64,000 nucleotides of DNA, from the NCBI GenBank assembly GCA_918797485.1, contig CAKKNE010000001.1, forward strand, positions 2,728,001 through 2,792,000. The letters are read 5' to 3'. The notes under the pieces were generated by a model, which worked only from the letters and a program-made list of their open reading frames with translations, had not been told where the DNA came from and searched no databases. The stretch is from Pelagomonas calceolata (lineage: Eukaryota > Sar > Pelagophyceae > Pelagomonadales > Pelagomonadaceae). Below, piece after piece: positions 53,903-64,000 of this stretch; within the stretch, counting starts at the first letter, position 1, and each line of letters starts with the position of its first letter. Made by a program: the position numbers and the translations under genes.

Positions 53903-55942
53903 TCAAAGGGCGTCGACACAAGCCGTGAGCCCAGGGCCGTTGGCGATTGTACCGCAGCGGCGAAGAATTTCAGCAGCCTCTGCCCAGCATGTGGAGGCGA
54001 GTCGGGCGTATTGTGTACGCGCGGTGTCTGCGCGGTCCACGACTGCAGCATCTGCAGCGGCGGCCGCTACCTCCGCCGCCGCAACCGCGCATCCATTGTA
54101 AAAAACTGCCGCGGCCGAAAGACGCCGCGCTGCCTCGTGCCGACGAGATGGATAACGACGGAGAATGCGAGCAAGTCGCACATTCGTGGCTGCGCGAGGT
54201 GCGGGGGCACCTGCAGCTCCAAGACGCACCTCTGCTCGGGCGAAAGTATCACATGCAGCCTTATCATCACCAGTTGCCGCAGCTAATGCACCTCGCGCAG
54301 CCAGCACGAGCGCAGCGGCGAAATTACTTGTAACACGGCCGTAGACTACCTCGGAGGCAGCCTCGGCACGCTCTAGATGTGAAGCAGCGGCAGTGGCGGC
54401 CGGATCACGAGCTGCACCAGGGCTGCCGGAGCACGTCGGGCGCACGGTGACCGAAGCCTTTGCGCGTACGTCGGGCGTCCACTCTGCATCAGCCTTTGCG
54501 TCCGCAGTAGTGCCATTGGCGTGGTGGCGTCTAGACTCGCAAGTAGCCGCGAATTCTTCTGCCTCTGAGTCAATCCACTGCAAAGCCACATCTCCGCGGC
54601 GACGTGAGACTGCGCACGCAGCGACCTGCGCAGGAGACTTGCCGAAATACGTGTGGATGTGAAAGACGCGGATCCACGCTGCAACATCGGCGAGCGCCGC
54701 GTGTGCATCAGCAGCGACCGCTCCCGAGGGCCGGTCCGCATTTTTGCTCGCATGAAGTGCGGAGCGGAGCACATGTGCAGCCGCAGCGAGCTCTCCGCGG
54801 CGCGCGTGTGCTCGACCGCACAACACGTGTGCGCGTGCGCGGAGGTTGGCCACGCGCTGTACGGCTGCACGAGGTGACAGAGAGGTAGTACCACCTACAG
54901 AGACGGGAAAAGGGCAGGCGACAAGAGCAGCAACGCATTCCTCCCAGGTGACAGGTGCAGCTGCAGCTCCTCGCGCGGCATCAGCATCCACTCGCGCGCA
55001 GAGCCACACGGCCAAGCCTGAGCCGGCCAGGGCAGCTGCCGCAGATGATGATGCGATGACAGCATCTCGAAGTGGGGCGGCAAACGCTGCACCTGCGCCC
55101 GGCGTGACCACCGCTGCACGGAAAGCATGATCTAGTGCAGCCGTATCGTGCGTGGGTGCAACAGCCTCTAGGCGCCGCGTCACCGCTGCAAAACCACCAT
55201 GCGCTACGCGGAGAAATGAAACCACGCCAGCCCAGCTTAGGTCGCCACCTGGCACGTCTGGGCGCCGTGCGAAGCCGTCCGCACCCTCGAGTACGCCCCA
55301 GGGCTGCTCGGCGAGGCGCGGCTCGCCGGCGTTGGCCAGTATGGTGACCAATGCATGCCATGGCACGCGGCTCTGATGCGCTGCTGCTGCTGCTATTGAT
55401 GCTAATCGCGAGAACAGTCCAAGAACCGAGGTGGCAGCGGCTTCATCTGCCATGGACACCACATCATTGCCATCATCTACGCGAGCCGGCGTCTCAGTGA
55501 GCAGCGAGACCACTCGCTTTGCGTGTGCTTCCGCCTGTAACCAAAGTCCGGACGCGGCGTATGCGCGCGCAAGGTCAAGGAGTGCCTCGAGCGTATCGGG
55601 TGCTGCCGTTCCGTGGCAGAGGCGACAGAGGGCAACTGCACGCATACGGAGCCGAATAAGCACGTCAAGGAGCGGAGGTGCGTCAGAGGTTGAGTCGCGG
55701 GCATCCGCAACCCATGAAAAACTCGGGCTGATCCCCCCCGATCTCCAGGCCTCACCCTTTAGTTCATGCGCACGGCGTGTCGCCTCGAGCGCGTGACACC
55801 TGGCAAGGACAAGAGCAAGCCGAGCACTCGGTGGTGCTGCGGCGCATGCAGTGGGGTCCTTCGCGAGCCGTGCCGCGATTGCATGCCGCGCAGCTGGCGT
55901 CTCAGGCGCCCATGCTATTCCGTCTGTGCGAATCACGGGCAT
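53903..55942 (-). CDS. GC-rich, Ala-rich TPR-like helical repeat protein, function unknown
   Basis: A single 679-codon minus-strand frame from ATG 55942 (MPVIRTDGIAWAPETPAARH) to 53903. The protein is very rich in Ala and Arg and arranged as helix pairs reminiscent of TPR: TLEALLDLARAYAASGLWLQ, AHVLCGRAHARRGELAAAAH, ALADVAAWIRVFHIHTYFGK, ALVLAARGALAAATGDDKAA and ARLASTCWAEAAEILRRCGT. No catalytic motif is seen. Base composition is clearly richer in G+C than the neighbouring genes (codons GCG, GCC and CGC dominate), although normal coding organisation is kept over 2 kb. That could reflect a local GC isochore, an unusually expressed gene or acquisition from a GC-rich source; I cannot tell. Several overlapping frames on the other strand are GC-driven shadows. 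The nearest gene upstream is 4 kb away. Confidence 0.65.
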   Translation of the reverse strand: MPVIRTDGIAWAPETPAARHAIAARLAKDPTACAAAPPSARLALVLARCHALEATRRAHELKGEAWRSGGISPSFSWVADARDSTSDAPPLLDVLIRLRMRAVALCRLCHGTAAPDTLEALLDLARAYAASGLWLQAEAHAKRVVSLLTETPARVDDGNDVVSMADEAAATSVLGLFSRLASIAAAAAHQSRVPWHALVTILANAGEPRLAEQPWGVLEGADGFARRPDVPGGDLSWAGVVSFLRVAHGGFAAVTRRLEAVAPTHDTAALDHAFRAAVVTPGAGAAFAAPLRDAVIASSSAAAALAGSGLAVWLCARVDADAARGAAAAPVTWEECVAALVACPFPVSVGGTTSLSPRAAVQRVANLRARAHVLCGRAHARRGELAAAAHVLRSALHASKNADRPSGAVAADAHAALADVAAWIRVFHIHTYFGKSPAQVAACAVSRRRGDVALQWIDSEAEEFAATCESRRHHANGTTADAKADAEWTPDVRAKASVTVRPTCSGSPGAARDPAATAAASHLERAEAASEVVYGRVTSNFAAALVLAARGALAAATGDDKAACDTFARAEVRLGAAGAPAPRAATNVRLARILRRYPSRRHEAARRLSAAAVFYNGCAVAAAEVAAAAADAAVVDRADTARTQYARLASTCWAEAAEILRRCGTIANGPGLTACVDAL

Positions 55943-56604
55943 GGGTCCGCCCCACGCGAGCCCCAGGTGTTAGTATAGCGCAATGCTGCTGTGGGTGGCG
56001 ATGACATCTGTGCACGGGCATACGTCCTGTGTCAATACGCACCGTATAGTACGATGCTCACTCAGCGACTTCATCATCTGTTGCCATCTCCTCTGTCCCA
56101 GCCATGGCAGATATATATCCGAGTCGCATACGAGCTGTATCTAACACCACAGAGCCCGCACGCGGATTTTAGGACCGATCCGCATTACCTCTCAAAAATC
56201 ATGATCCACATAATGATGATGACTTCGGTAACCCGCCGGCGGCCGTGAAGGATGAATCCCCTCCCTCAGGCTCTCTGCCCGCCCCCGATCATTTTGCCAA
56301 GTTGGTTTCTTTGCCGCCGCGGGTTGATACGTAGTACAGCACCGCCGATTGTGCCGATTGTGGCTTCTGGCGGGTTGCACTTGTCCTTAGTCCGTAACAC
56401 CTGATGAATCGAGTGACCAACAAAGTGCGATTTTTGTAGAGTGTTTGATGACGTAGCCTCCTCCTCCTACCAAACAAAACACTGGCGTTGCTAGCAGGCA
56501 GTACTAGTATGTTCCTGCCTGATTTGGAGAAAATTCTGGTTCCACCCAATCCCCGGCTTAGCAACGGAATTCCTCTTTGAGCCCTATATAGATAGGCAAC
56601 GTTA

Positions 56605-56950
56605 GGCAATAACGTAATTATGGTTCAATTTGTACGTGGCGATGTTGGGTCGGGTTTATCCGGGACCCTCGCACCGCGTCGCAGCTGCTTTCTCAGCGCG
56701 AGGCTGCCCGCATGGTACCGAACTTTTGCAGCCTATTATTCTTAGCATATGGAACCTGCGCCTCAGCACAAGTTTCCCGCCATTTGGCCGGCGCGTGGCT
56801 GCACGCGCAATGCGCGCCACAAAATCAAAATCAAAGTCGACTATTTGCTTGACCCCCTATAAAATTCGAAGTCTCCAAGGAGTCTTAAGATTAGCAGGGT
56901 AATTTATCTTAATTAGGACTCATGGCGGATGGGTCAACCCGGGGTGGGGT
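56605..56950 (-). repeat. Interspersed repeat family B, inverted copy
   Basis: Its reverse complement follows 34665-35070 block by block: GAGTCCTAATTAAGAT, GGAGACTTCGAA, AATGGCGGGAAACTT, TGAGGCGCAGGTTCCATATG, GGTACCATGCGGGCAGCCT and AAATTGAACCATAATTACG. Confidence 0.75.
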
Positions 56951-58839
56951 GGGGTCTACCCTAATCCAATTGGCTTGCCACAGCGGCCTTCGGATTCCGA
57001 TTACGACCGCCGTTGCGGGCAATGCGAAGTTCGTGGTGTACCAGGCGATGTACACATAGACGAGTTTATATCTCCGAAGCCCGTTTGGACGCTAGGTATT
57101 TTTACGCTGCAGCCCTTCAGTCTGATGCCTCCTGTCGCCGCGCCGGATCTATCCTCCCGCCCCGGTCCGCGCGCGCGGTTCACCCTGGTTCGACCGGGCG
57201 AGGCTACGGTCATCTTGAAGTGCCCGGGCCGTAGGTATCATAGCGTCGAGAGAGTAGCCGACTCAATGTTTTTCGGCGTTTCGACGTGGACCTTTCGCTT
57301 CTTGAATTTTTTATTGGCAGTTAGTTGGCTTTTCCCTCGCATCGTACCTCATGCTTCAAAAAGCAGCGGTTCTGGATAATAATGCAGCATGCAATCCTGC
57401 TAAGTGGTAGAGTCGACTCCCACGGGGATGAGTAAATTGCCAGAATCCACTGAATCCACTAACATACTTAGCAGAGATGCAGAGGCGGGCACGCGGCGCG
57501 GTGCAAGATCGGTTGTCTATTCCGTCCGCGTCTCGATTAGTATCTTTTAAAGGTTTGCTGCGATTAGTAACACGTAAGGGCAACCTTGATTGCCGGGTCT
57601 TCTAATGTCCTGTTTACCTTTTTTAATTGACAAAATGACCACCCCTTCTATTAAGCAACACTTTTGCTCATGGGAAAGCCATCTAAACTGGCGACTTCCT
57701 AAACCCGTCTACTATATAGCCTACTGCAGCATGGAATGAAGACGAATTCGGTGACCGAAAAAAAAACCGCAGCGGGGGGGGGGCGTATTGATCCACAAAT
57801 CCTTTGTTTGATCAACAGTAAGCTAGCTGGCCTGGTAATCCCATTGTCACCTCGGGAGGCTGCCCTGGCGTAGGAAGCGCTCTGTGCCAGAAATCCCCAA
57901 CAGGCGTCGATGGCGAGCTAGGACCAACCAAGGATCCAGCCACGAGCTCTTAGAAATATTTCCCCCCTTAAATTTTTTTTTGTTGGGTCTGGCAAGTCGC
58001 CCGAGCGGTCTTGGAGCGTGTGCAATGGCTGATTCACCTGGGCCGCGTCGAAATCATTACTTCGTCTGCTGGATCGCCTGCTAGATCTCTCTCTATATTA
58101 AATTTCCACATCAAGCCGCGTCATAATTCCTTATCAAGTCGCTGAGCGCCGAAAGTCGAATCTGCCGGCCGCCCGTCTCGTGAGTGGGAGGAAACGTGAG
58201 TGGGCTTACCTCGCCATCGCCTGCAGTCGTATATGTGGGAAGAAAAATTAGCGACAAGATCAGAAACGGTCGTCAGAGAGGTTGAGCAAGTAGTCCTAAC
58301 GGCGACGATGCAGATCCGTGAACGGTTCAAAATCTAATGATAGGTTTTAAAAGCTCGCGATGGCCGCGGAAGATTGATTGACCGGGCTTCCCAAAACAGA
58401 AGATTCATTGACTGGGCTTCCCAAAACAAAGCGGCTAGCTTTTTCCGACATCGGGAGTCACAAGACTACACGGTCACTTTGCTATGGCTCCAAGTACACT
58501 TTTTTTTTTAATTAGTAGCTCATGAATTACCGATTTTCCGCATTCTTAAATATAACTTGACCCCCCAAAGAAACGTCGAACCCAGCAGCAGAGCGCGTTT
58601 GTGGAAGTCTGTGGGGTTTTGGCTGTCTGTCGTCTATAACTAGTCAATGACTACCTCTACCTTGACGCGTGAGGGCCAGCGAGCACGATGGGGGTGGTGC
58701 AATGCCCCCCCCCCACCCCACCCCCGCCCGTTCTGGTATTATTAGTAGGGCCTGGCCTGGGATAGTACAACTCAGGCGGCTAGCGTAGACAGCCGGCCCC
58801 CTCGGAGTACATTCTCAGGCTTTTTTCGAATATGAAACT

Positions 58840-59130
58840 GGGTTCGTTCGTCTTGAATTAGGACTCACTGGCATGACCCCCTGTGAATATATATACTACG
58901 TGGGGACTTCGAAATTGATAGAAGGAGAATAGTAATTGCAGAGTCCGTCGTTTGGCGTTATGATTCGGAGGGGCAGGTTCCGAATGATAAAAACCTGCTT
59001 TCTGATGAGTGAGTACAAGGGCATAACAATATATATATAATCAATATTAGTTGGCCGGGTTTTATTTCAAGTTACTATACCTCCCAAGAAACTGGCTATA
59101 TAAACCGTAAAAACCCCGCCCAAAACCAAG
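58840..59130 (+). repeat. Interspersed repeat family B, diverged copy
   Basis: Shares AATTAGGACTCA, CCCCCTGTGAAT, GGGGACTTCGAAATTGATAG, GGGGCAGGTTCCGAATGATA and AAAAACC(C/T)(C/G)CCC blocks with the other copies but lacks a recognisable centre. Confidence 0.5.
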
Positions 59131-60158
59131 GAGCCCTTGTAGATGTGTAAATAAACCAAGGGGCACTTACGAAAGAATTATTTCCTATCGTCCCACTGGG
59201 CCATATCTATATATGGCTCAAAGCCTGAGGGAATCCCCTCGTCTGTCTAAGCCTCAGGCTGAGCCGACAACTAACGTCCTGAGCCATGTCTTGGCTTGCA
59301 TGTGGCGACGGGAAATTGGTGGTCTGTTTGAGGTGCGTTGCTGTGTTAGGTGGTCGGGCGCTTCTCTACTAGTACTAGTAACAATTTGCAGATCTGTGTT
59401 TGCGGTCGTGCACCGATTTAGGGCCTCGCAGAGAGCAGCATCTCTCGGGCACTCGCAGACTGCCTAAGCAGACTGCCGAGATGGCTGCCTTTCGGCGCAC
59501 GCGTCTTAAGCATGGCGCAGACGAGTACCTAGAACCTCCACGCGCGCCCGGTTGCTGCCCCGTGCCGTACGCGAGCATGGGGAACGCGATAAAAACTGGG
59601 CGGTCGCGTAGAGGAATTTCCAAGGTTATGATTTTTTTGCACCATTCCGGGGCTTCAGAAGAGTCTCTGGGTCGAATGAAGTCCGATTTTTTCGCTTGAG
59701 CTTTACTCAGTGCTGTAGATAGAAATCGAATGACCTGTGCGCGTAGCAAGTACAGGTCGTGTTTACAAAAAAAAAAACGGCTACGACTAGTCCGGTCGCT
59801 CGTCACCGTGATTCAGACGAGAACAACTCGCGAGCAGGTGCGCCCGCATCGCCGGACAAAGTCCAAGGAGGCGAATTCATGCCTTTCGCTCGGGGTCCTC
59901 GCACTTTTCTTGTACAGTCCGCTCAAAATTCGTGAGTTCAACCCTGACCATGGGTATCGATAATTGTCGCTCTGTGCAGTTAGCCCGTGCGGACAGGCAC
60001 CGAGAGTGTCGTTTTATTTAAAGGTGGTTGCGCTAACCACATGAAAAAAAATGCAGCTGTACACACAGATAATACGTCGCCAGTGGAATTGCCGCACGAA
60101 TCCACGAGAGTACTGAACATGTTGACCTAAACAAAACAAATTGCAATCAGCATAGAAT

Positions 60159-61920
60159 TTAAGCACCATGGGCACCCACCGCCAAATTTGGTGCACCGTA
60201 CTTGAGTGCAGAAAGCACAATTTCCGCTGCAGAATTGCAATTCCCCCCACTATTGGAGAACATAGTCAAATACGCATGTCTCGGTAAACAAAAGTGATGG
60301 CAACATGCAATACTAAGAGCATCAAGCACTAAATTCGGCGAGAGCCTATGATTCACGATGCACACATCAAGGTGACAAATTAACGCAGTTAATGATTGAT
60401 TCGCACGTTTGGAGTCTGTTTATTGTTTCTCGAGCGTCTTTTAGCTCAAGAGGGCAGGAAGCAAGGGAAATTAAACATTCCCAGCTTTCATAATTTCCCC
60501 AGAGAACTGAAACCTCACCTTGGCTGAGGTAAGTGCCTTTTAGAATAGATGGAATATCTAAATCAAACTTTTCCAGTAGCTTTGATGGTGGTATCATCAT
60601 CTTGGTATCTCGCTGGACAGTTCGGATAAGCACTGTCAGGCTATTCAATTGCGGTCTAGGTACATCCACATTTAGATTGTTTGAGAATTGCGGGAGAATC
60701 ACTAACAATCTGCAAAGAACACGGATAACCTGTACATCACTAGAGAGGCTGTTCGACAACTGTCTAAGTGTGTCGAGCAACACCGGCGTGCTAGAAGATA
60801 TCAATAATAAAGTCAGGGCGATATTTGTGTTTTTGCATGACCATTTTGTCGCCTGTGAATCAAATTGGACAATCTTTGTGCAAACAAAAAGTCTGCTTAC
60901 CTGCTCCCTTTGGAACATGAAATGTGGGTGTTTTCTGCCATTCAGCGTGCATTGGAGGCAATCTAGAATTTGTGATACTAATGATCTTGGGGAGCAACAG
61001 CGATAGTATCCGGTAGGGTCGTCGGTAGGGTCATGTCTCGCCATCCACAGGATTGGCACCCCCCCCCCACTTATGAGGTCAGGTACAGTACTCCTGTGAG
61101 TCAAATCGACTAGTGTATCAAGCAGGGCTTTTATGCTCGTCGCAACCATTTTCACAACTAGTTGATCTGAATGAAACAACATCCATATAAGTGGCACCAA
61201 GACTCTGCTATCAATGGCCGTGTAACTTGTGCTTGTATGACATATTTCGCCAAGAGCTAGTCTGATTGCAAACGCCTGTCTGAAATGAGTCTGGGACAAG
61301 AGAAGTTTCAAAACGGATGACGATTGGCACTTGCATATTCCAATATTATTACTACCACGCAGAGCGGACACGAGTCCAATAGCTACTCGAGGGTAGCAAT
61401 CACACTGTACTGTGTCCTCGCAAAATACCATAGTTAAGAAGTCATTGAGTTCCTTTTTTAGCGTCCCTGTGGTAATTACTGCGCACTTAACAAATGCAAC
61501 CAGTGTTTGATGCGCTGCTTCGAGGAGAGCTGATTTATTGCGCATAGACTTTAAAATACACAGAATTATGCCAAGAGAGTAGCTGTGGCACAGCAGCTTA
61601 GGACTCAGGATAGACATTTCGCATACCAAACAATAAGTGGCGCGTAATGAAAGCAAGTCTCGATTTGGCAAAGCTAACAGATCGCGTATACTTTGCCACA
61701 GCAAGGTAGATTGTTGAAGTCGGGTGGTCAGCATTGTATGCAACCTAGAGGCGCCACATCCGTTGGCAGCCGAAATCAGGAGGATTAATGTGCCCATGCA
61801 ACGTGGAACTTGGGTAGGGTTGGCAAGATCCTCAATAAGATGATCAACTAGTTTATGATTAAGGAGGAAGGCAGCCAAAATCTCCTGTCTCCCCTGGTTT
61901 CTCCCCTGTTTTCTCCTCAT
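60159..61920 (-). CDS. ARM/HEAT-like helical repeat protein, function unknown, 2 exons
   Basis: The minus-strand main exon runs from ATG 61920 to about 60464 (YESWE); a 60-nt GT-AG intron joins it to an exon that continues ANQSLTALICHLDVCIVNHR and stops at 60159. The total is about 560 residues. It is hydrophobic-helical throughout, with pairs like LLALPNRDLLSLRATYCLVC, LEAAHQTLVAFVKCAVITT, LVPLIWMLFHSDQLVVKMVA and VIRVLCRLLVILPQFSNNL, typical of armadillo/HEAT solenoids. No kinase or other catalytic domain is visible. It could be the C-terminal ARM part of a larger protein (ULK4 or Fused kinases have such tails), or a stand-alone scaffold. Nothing upstream in the window supports an N-terminal extension. 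Confidence 0.6.
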
Positions 61921-62135
61921 TAAATATTTAGAGAGGCCAAGGATCCGTACGGTGATGCCTCCGGGCCCAAGCCTAGTCCTAGTCCGCCAGGAGCGGCTTT
62001 TGATGGGCGAAGTTCACGCGGGCTCCAAGCACATCCCACGGAGTCGTATCATAATATGGTGGCCCTACTGCGGTAATTCGGTATGGAATTAATACCAGGA
62101 TTATATGATTATGATTAACGTGACCTGCCAGAGTC

Positions 62136-62197
62136 GGTCCAGAGAATGCTCAGTGACATACTGCGTGGTCCAGAGAATGCTCAGTGACATACTGCGT
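62136..62197. repeat. 31-bp perfect tandem duplication
   Basis: The unit beginning GGTCCAGAGAATGCTCAGTG occurs twice head to tail (62136-62166, 62167-62197) without a mismatch, so it is recent. Confidence 0.9.
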
Positions 62198-62737
62198 GTT
62201 CACCTCGCTCTCGGTGGGCTCGTGGCCCACCACGAACGGCTCGCCGGCGGGTCCGACTCGGAGTCCCCCTAATTTCAAGTGAGCCTGAGCCTCTGAGATC
62301 ATTCGAGTTCCCTGCCACTTGGTGGCGGCGATTTTCTGGCTACGGGGTCCCAAAGGGTCCCTTTCTATGGCGCCGGGACCGGGGGGAAGGGGCCACCTTG
62401 AAAAATAACTATAGTCAATTCGGGTTTTGGGGTTACGGCCTCGGCCTAGCTAGCTTTGGTTCCTGCGGTTGCGTAGGTCAGTAGGATAGGATAGCCAGGA
62501 TCTGGCCTGGGGAGGGTTTTCGGGGGAGTCCCCCGCGAGCGTGTACGTGAGCTTGCTGCCGGTCGTAGAAGCGTGCGTCGTCGTCGCCGTGCCCGGGCCG
62601 CCGACGAGCCGGAGGCCGTCGATCTTGATCCGGGCGTACTCGCGCGCCGTCTAAGGGGCTTTGCCATCAGATTCTGGTGCTAACGTGCGGGTATTTCAGG
62701 CGCCTCTAGAGATCTCTAGAGGGCCAGCTCAATAAGC

Positions 62738-62818
62738 GTCTCTCTCTCCCTCTCTCTCTCCCTCCCTCTCTCCCTCTCCCTCTCCCTCTCTCTCTCTCTC
62801 CCTCTCTCTCTCTCGCCT
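62738..62818. repeat. CT/CCCT polypyrimidine microsatellite
   Basis: Eighty bases of CT dinucleotides interspersed with CCCT units. Confidence 0.95.
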
Positions 62819-62859
62819 CTGGGCGGAACTTCTGAAAAAGAAAACTCACTTTTATGTAC

Positions 62860-63460
62860 GGGGCTGTGGTGCCTCCCCTTTAATAGCCCGAACCCCGCAA
62901 CTTACTACGAATGGGCCTCAGGGGGTGCCTCACATTCTGGCAGAGTGTGGGGCCCTGAAAATGCGAGGGGCCGGAAGGGCCCCCGCGCGAACCGTTGCGG
63001 CGAACGTCTCGCCAGTGGCGTTTCGCGCCGCGCTAGGCGACTGTTTGGGCAGTTCTCACTAAGAGCTGCCGTGTTTGCGCATCCTACCGACGCCGCGGGT
63101 GCCATGGTGGGCTTCGACGGGGAAATCACCAGCATAGAAGCAAGCGAGTTTTCACCACCTGAAAACCCGCGAGTTAAGCTAAATACCCGCACCCCATCTC
63201 GGGGGGGCTCGTGGCAAGCTAGTATCGCCGTGTGCTTAGGATGCCCCTGGGACCAAACGAGCAAGTTGCTGGTTCGGGCTATCAATTGAAAATCTCACCA
63301 ATTTGGCGTCAGGCCCCTTTTCTATGCTGGTAATTTGGTCTCCCAGGGGCCCTCGGGTACCTATGGCGTGGGGCGGATGCGCAAGCGCGGCCGGGTACCC
63401 GATAGGCTGCCAGATAGGTAGCCTGGCGCGGCACGAAACGCCGCTGCGCTGGCGCCACGT
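62860..63460 (+). repeat. Dispersed repeat A, copy 2, with inverted arm
   Basis: 62860-63060 and 63271-63318 match 7641-7890. In addition, 63418-63460 (GCCTGGCGCGGCACGAAACG) is an imperfect inverted copy of 63010-63045 (CGTTTCGCGCCGCGCTAGGC), so this copy could fold back over about 400 bases. Confidence 0.6.
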
Positions 63461-64000
63461 CCGTAAGCCACCAAAATTTCGAGACCAAATCGTTCCGCTT
63501 GCCCGTTTCAGTCACGTCCTGGAGAGGTAAGCAGGCCCCTTAGGCTCGAATTACCCGCGGCCAAGACGTCTAGTTATAGGATACGGCAGTCACCACGGGT
63601 GCCGCAGGATTATGCCAATGTTCTTGTAGCAACTAGGACGGTTGCGGCTGCGACTGAAAAGGGGCAGGACTAAGAGTTCCTGCAAAAAGGGCAAGATTAT
63701 AGACAAGATTATAGATCCTTCACTTCGCCAGGCTGATTCACCTACTGATCATCTGGGCCTTCTAGCGGAGTATGCGATCAGCTCCTGGTTAAGTCTTTTG
63801 GGGGTATAATCATGCAAACTTATCTGTGGCATGCCAGTTGGACCATCATTCTAATACTATCATGTCCAAATCAATTACTCGTAGGCGATCATGTACAGGT
63901 CTTTCTACATCGGGCAGCTAGTTCAATCAATCAGATTTAACGTACTCTACGAGTGTGTTTGCGTCACCATGTCGGCTTCACTTGTGTGTGGCTGTGTCTT

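Larger units (their letters stand above)
55943..60158. other. 4.2-kb gene-poor repeat region
   Basis: I find no gene. It holds family B copies at 56605-56950 (inverted) and 58840-59130, an imperfect tandem repeat GACTGGGCTTCCCAAAACA/GACCGGGCTTCCCAAAACA (58376-58430), a short plus-strand frame at 58229-58337 (MWEEKLATRSETVVREVEQV) after a CTGCAG acceptor-like site that may be an isolated exon or noise, and C/G homopolymer runs (57774-57783, 58705-58717). Confidence 0.5.
61921..64000. other. Intergenic repeats to window end
   Basis: No gene is supported. Contents: a 31-bp tandem duplication (62136-62197), a CT microsatellite (62738-62818), repeat A copy 2 with an inverted arm (62860-63460), and a final 540 bases in which I see nothing definite. 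Confidence 0.5.

Noticed and set aside
54370-55800. Several plus-strand frames opposite the GC-rich TPR-like gene
   Set aside because: They overlap in different frames as expected for GC-rich codons; only the 679-codon minus frame has helical-repeat character.
58229-58337. A 35-codon frame (MWEEKLATRSETVV) after an acceptor-like CTGCAG
   Set aside because: It looks coding in style but is isolated, with no donor-bearing upstream exon or family match.
1-64000. tRNA, rRNA, riboswitch or CRISPR features
   Set aside because: I looked for B-box-like GGTTCGA motifs with paired arms, rRNA cores and regularly spaced direct repeats and found none convincing.

Overview
The window is nuclear DNA from a flagellated microbial eukaryote that I cannot place to lineage. 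Evidence for a eukaryote: most genes are cut by very short GT-AG introns (about 26-90 nt, most near 45), and the set includes RNA polymerase III subunit 2, exportin-2, eIF3h, AP-1 mu and a DNMT5-type DNA methyltransferase. Evidence for a motile cilium: two nexin-dynein regulatory complex subunits (DRC2 and a likely DRC10), an LC8-type dynein light chain, an androglobin/calpain-like protein, and a large EF-hand/W-repeat/WW/IQ protein. DNMT5 occurs in several algal groups and in fungi, so a flagellated alga or a zoosporic fungus both fit; this is inference.

Layout, left to right: 1-1.1 kb repeats; androglobin-like gene (+, 1.1-4.7 kb); AP-1 mu (+, 5.9-7.35 kb, five exons); a stretch with an old Ty1/copia remnant that encloses an intact gene for a membrane-anchored protein with three Sec66/Sec71-like domains (+, 8.8-10.6 kb); LC8-type dynein light chain (-, 11.9-12.3 kb) divergent from POLR3B (+, 12.6-17.1 kb, many exons); repeats; a methyltransferase-TPR fusion (-, 19.1-21.3 kb); repeats; DRC2 with an N-terminal ubiquitin-like domain (-, 22.5-24.4 kb); exportin-2 (+, 25.2-28.2 kb); repeats; an unknown Cys-rich protein (-, 29.2-31.0 kb), a PDZ protein (-, 31.2-32.4 kb) and, head to head with it, DRC10-like (+, 32.4-33.8 kb); repeats; an IQ/zinc-ribbon protein (+, 35.4-36.9 kb); eIF3h (+, 38.1-39.2 kb); DNMT5 (+, 40.2-47.1 kb); repeats; the large EF-hand/W-repeat protein (+, 49.7-52.7 kb); a GC-rich TPR-like gene (-, 53.9-55.9 kb); 4 kb of repeats; an ARM/HEAT-like gene (-, 60.2-61.9 kb); repeats to the end.

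The gaps between genes are 0.3-4 kb and hold dispersed repeat families, several of which occur twice or more in this window, often inverted. Many gaps are also built from a small vocabulary of short words (for example TTCAAGTT, CCGAGTC, GTCACGGT, CACTGGC, CCTGAGG) in many orders and orientations.

There are no operons. The only functional grouping I see is the excess of ciliary genes. The most unusual items are the ubiquitin-like domain ending in Leu-Gly-Gly fused to DRC2, the triplicated Sec66-like domain, and the position of that gene inside a copia remnant. Exon borders were placed by eye from family conservation and splice motifs, so junctions not named explicitly are approximate.
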